From positions 24,325,445 to 24,389,444 of the forward strand of contig CP141132.1 in NCBI GenBank assembly GCA_035236585.1: a stretch of DNA of 64,000 bases, given 5' to 3'. This DNA comes from Warburgia ugandensis. Taxonomy: Eukaryota; Streptophyta; Magnoliopsida; Canellales; Canellaceae. Under the pieces are notes generated by a model. It was not told the DNA's origin. It searched no databases and was given only the letters and a program-made list of their open reading frames with translations. Below are positions 61,481 through 64,000 of this stretch, piece after piece. Position 1 is the stretch's first letter. Each line of letters begins with the position of its first letter. The position numbers and the translations under genes are program-made.

Positions 61481-64000
61481 TCTACAAAATATCAAATTTT
61501 TGGTCTTTTAGGTCAGAAATGCATGTGTTACGAAATTTGGTTAAAAACCCTAATTTACCCCTATAATTATTACACATGGGTAACTAATTGGGTGGCTTCT
61601 ATGTAAAATTAAATACTTATGACACCCCCAACTAGCATTTTGTTATTCTTGAGCAAAACATGCAAAAAATCATTTTATAAAACTAATACAAAGGGCTAAT
61701 TATGTAGGTATTGACAATTGCATTTAGCACATGCAACAAGCTCTTGAACCCTTGGTCGACCCCTACTAGATGAGTTAGCCCTTGTGAGGGTTTGCAGTGA
61801 ATATACCCACAAATTTTCCCAAGGTTGAGTCTCCCATTTTATATAAGAGAATCCCCATTCATTAGCTCTCTACTAGTTTTTCACAACTTAATGGAGATGA
61901 CTAATAATTGTACTAATTATACAGATATTAAAGACATTTTATTCTAGTTATTTATTAGAGTATATGTGTGTGTATGGCTACACAAGTCATGACTTGTAAT
62001 TAGATATGCTTAAATTCTATTGATAATATGTTTTTACCTAAGTCTTTATAGGTATACTCTCAAAAAGTGAAGTCCCCAAAAAAAGGGTGAAACATATTTC
62101 TCTCATTATGAGACTAGATCCAACAGGGAAAATGATTCACATAAATTTTAAGTGCTAACAAGACAACAAAAAGTGATCCCTAAGAGTGGACGTTATTACC
62201 AAGAATAGTAGGGGTAGTTTACCTTATTTCCTTCTTTTTATATCCTCTTTAAGGTTATGTTCCACCCAAGATCCATAGGTCTTTAAATGAGACAAAATGT
62301 AGGCTTGGGACAAGTTTAGAAAAGAAAGGTACAATGGTTTCAAAGATTCAAAATTGAGTAGAGGTCTTCTTTTGATTGTTGGAAAATTCTTTCACTAAAG
62401 TGAATATCTTTTATATTCTTGTGTTTTTCTTTCAATTTTTCTCCTCTATTTCTGATATTTATTTCTTTTCACTTTTCTTTTAACTTATTTGAAAGAAACA
62501 ATTCTAGTGTTTTTCCCTTCTTTAACTTTTTAAACTTTTTTCTACTAACCAACTCTATTCTTTTTGAAAAAGGGTAATTGATGTTTATTTCTTAGTTTTT
62601 TTGTGTTAAGGTAAGTGGGTTAAGAAAGAAAACACTTAATAATAGGCTCAAGGAGCTAACTTTTGGTAATAATATAGTAGGCAGGTTCTACGTCTCTGAG
62701 TTAAAGTAAGATGGCCCATATGATTCCCTAGGTTTCGTAAAGCCTATGAGATTCAATAAATTTTCTTGAAAGAAAGCCATTACTCCTATTTATTTGTGAC
62801 AGTTAACCAAAACAAGGATAACAGGGTCACACTAAATTCTTGTATGCTAAAGAAAATGTGGAATTACTTATAACTCTTTAAAAGAAGATAATATCTAAAC
62901 TAATTGGGTTATAAGTCTCCATTGATTTTCCTCAAGGTCTCTAAGTCATAGCTCTCTATTAATCTTGACTATGTGTTGTGTGTAAATATTTTCTGGGAAT
63001 TAATCTTCATAAAATGATTCAACACATGACTAATATGCAAAACTAGCCATATGAACTACACTAAGAGGTTAAAATAATAGACTTACTAAAATTTGAAAAT
63101 TTAGTTCTCATCATAGTAATGGAACTCTACCTCAAAACTTTTTTTTATTTTTTTCAAAAATTCAAGAAATCCAAAATCTCTATGTACATTTACATCCCTA
63201 ATCTAAATGAGAAATTATCCTCAGTGTTTGAAAACATAGGACCCTATATGAGAATGGAAAGATGTAGAAGACTGAGACTTGAAAAACATCTAGGTTGCCT
63301 CATAGGGAGCGTTAAGTTTTATGTCTTCAGCTAGACATGGTCTATAACTAATCTAACCATCTAAACTTAGACCTAGTTAGTTCAACTAATTTTTCCTAAT
63401 CCTAACCCTAATAATGAACAGGCAAGATTTCTCACACCACTTTAGAATCTTGTGGTAGTCCATATATTGCCTCTAACTGGAGATTTTTGGTGGTGGTAAC
63501 ATTAAGACATTATAGACCACCACGATTTTGAGTTTTGGGGAATCATATTGATGATCTCCCATCTTCAAAATTTCAAGGTATTCAGTATAATTCCTCCACA
63601 TGGTATTTTGAGGAGGTGGTCATACAATGACATTTTGACCCACCATGAATTGTTGGGTATCAATTTGAGACGAAATGTCCCATTCTGGACCAATTTTAGG
63701 GAGAACAATGACCATTGTATTTAGTTTATCTTTTTTCTCTATTTTCCTTACATTATTGTGAAATCAGGGTATAAGCTAACTTTTTCCCTTCCATAAAAGG
63801 TTGTTCTTGTATTACTAGGGGCAAGGACATGGTTATGCTTAAACCCTTATTGGCTTTTAAGGTGTACCCTAAAGTAGGTTGATTTAGGGTTAGTACATCA
63901 ATTGACTCTTCTTCTTCCTATTCTATGGACAAATGTAAGGTTTCATATGGGCCTACATGACTATCTGATGAATGTTGAAATAAGGTTTGTAGGTCCTAAT
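61481..64000. other. AT-rich DNA, no gene recognised
   Basis: No long frame. On the - strand about 63700-63420 has one frame with only two stops in over 90 codons (for example TMWRNYTEYLEILKMGDHQY), which may be decayed gag from a retrotransposon, but I cannot name it. Confidence 0.45.

Overview
This is plant nuclear DNA: AT-rich, with spliceosomal GT-AG introns, long CT/AG/AC microsatellites and dense remains of plant transposon families (Ty3/gypsy, RTE- and L1-type LINEs, hAT, a TRIM-like element, a tRNA-derived SINE and a Mutator-type MITE). The very long introns and the mix of old LTR elements suit a large-genome woody angiosperm, possibly a magnoliid or other early-diverging lineage, but the species cannot be fixed from the sequence alone.

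I can defend one cellular gene. It runs on the + strand from the left edge to about 32.2 kb and encodes the C-terminal 234 residues of the plant UBA/PUB-domain protein family: a charged coiled coil followed by a PUB (p97/Cdc48-binding) domain. Eight exons are visible (37-71, 17366-17426, 18673-18740, 18884-18965, 31040-31123, 31213-31290, 31805-31924, 32018-32194) and all splice phases agree. Only 705 coding bases lie in about 32 kb, because two introns are 17.3 kb and 12.1 kb. The N-terminal (expected UBA) exons lie to the left of the window.

The 17.3-kb intron holds, left to right: a deleted Ty3/gypsy element (LTR, zinc knuckle, gag, primer-binding site, LTR stub) with a SINE in its gag; a decayed hAT transposase with a tiny truncated SINE inside it; a 3.3-kb gypsy LTR with the adjoining pol tail; a TRIM-like element; a SINE; an RTE-type LINE copy; and a gypsy LTR fragment. 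The 12.1-kb intron holds a 213-bp tandem duplication, a second RTE LINE split by an almost whole 4.4-kb hAT element, a reversed TRIM-like piece and a decayed reading frame of unknown origin.

From 32.4 to 64 kb I find no cellular gene. There is an L1-type LINE fragment (34.2-35.5 kb), a SINE (36.5 kb), a MITE with a perfect 9-bp target duplication (37.4 kb), two inverted copies of a ~2.1-kb LTR-like unit (39.4-41.6 and 49.9-52.1 kb), gypsy pol remains ending in an LTR (42.4-44.8 kb), a 4.8-kb solo LTR (45.1-49.9 kb), a complete 9.4-kb non-autonomous LTR element with ~3-kb LTRs (52.1-61.5 kb), and AT-rich DNA to the right edge.

I saw no evidence of a new multi-gene system. The most useful observations are the giant-intron gene, the datable nested insertions, and an LTR-internal 56-bp tandem array whose copy number differs between the two LTRs of one element.
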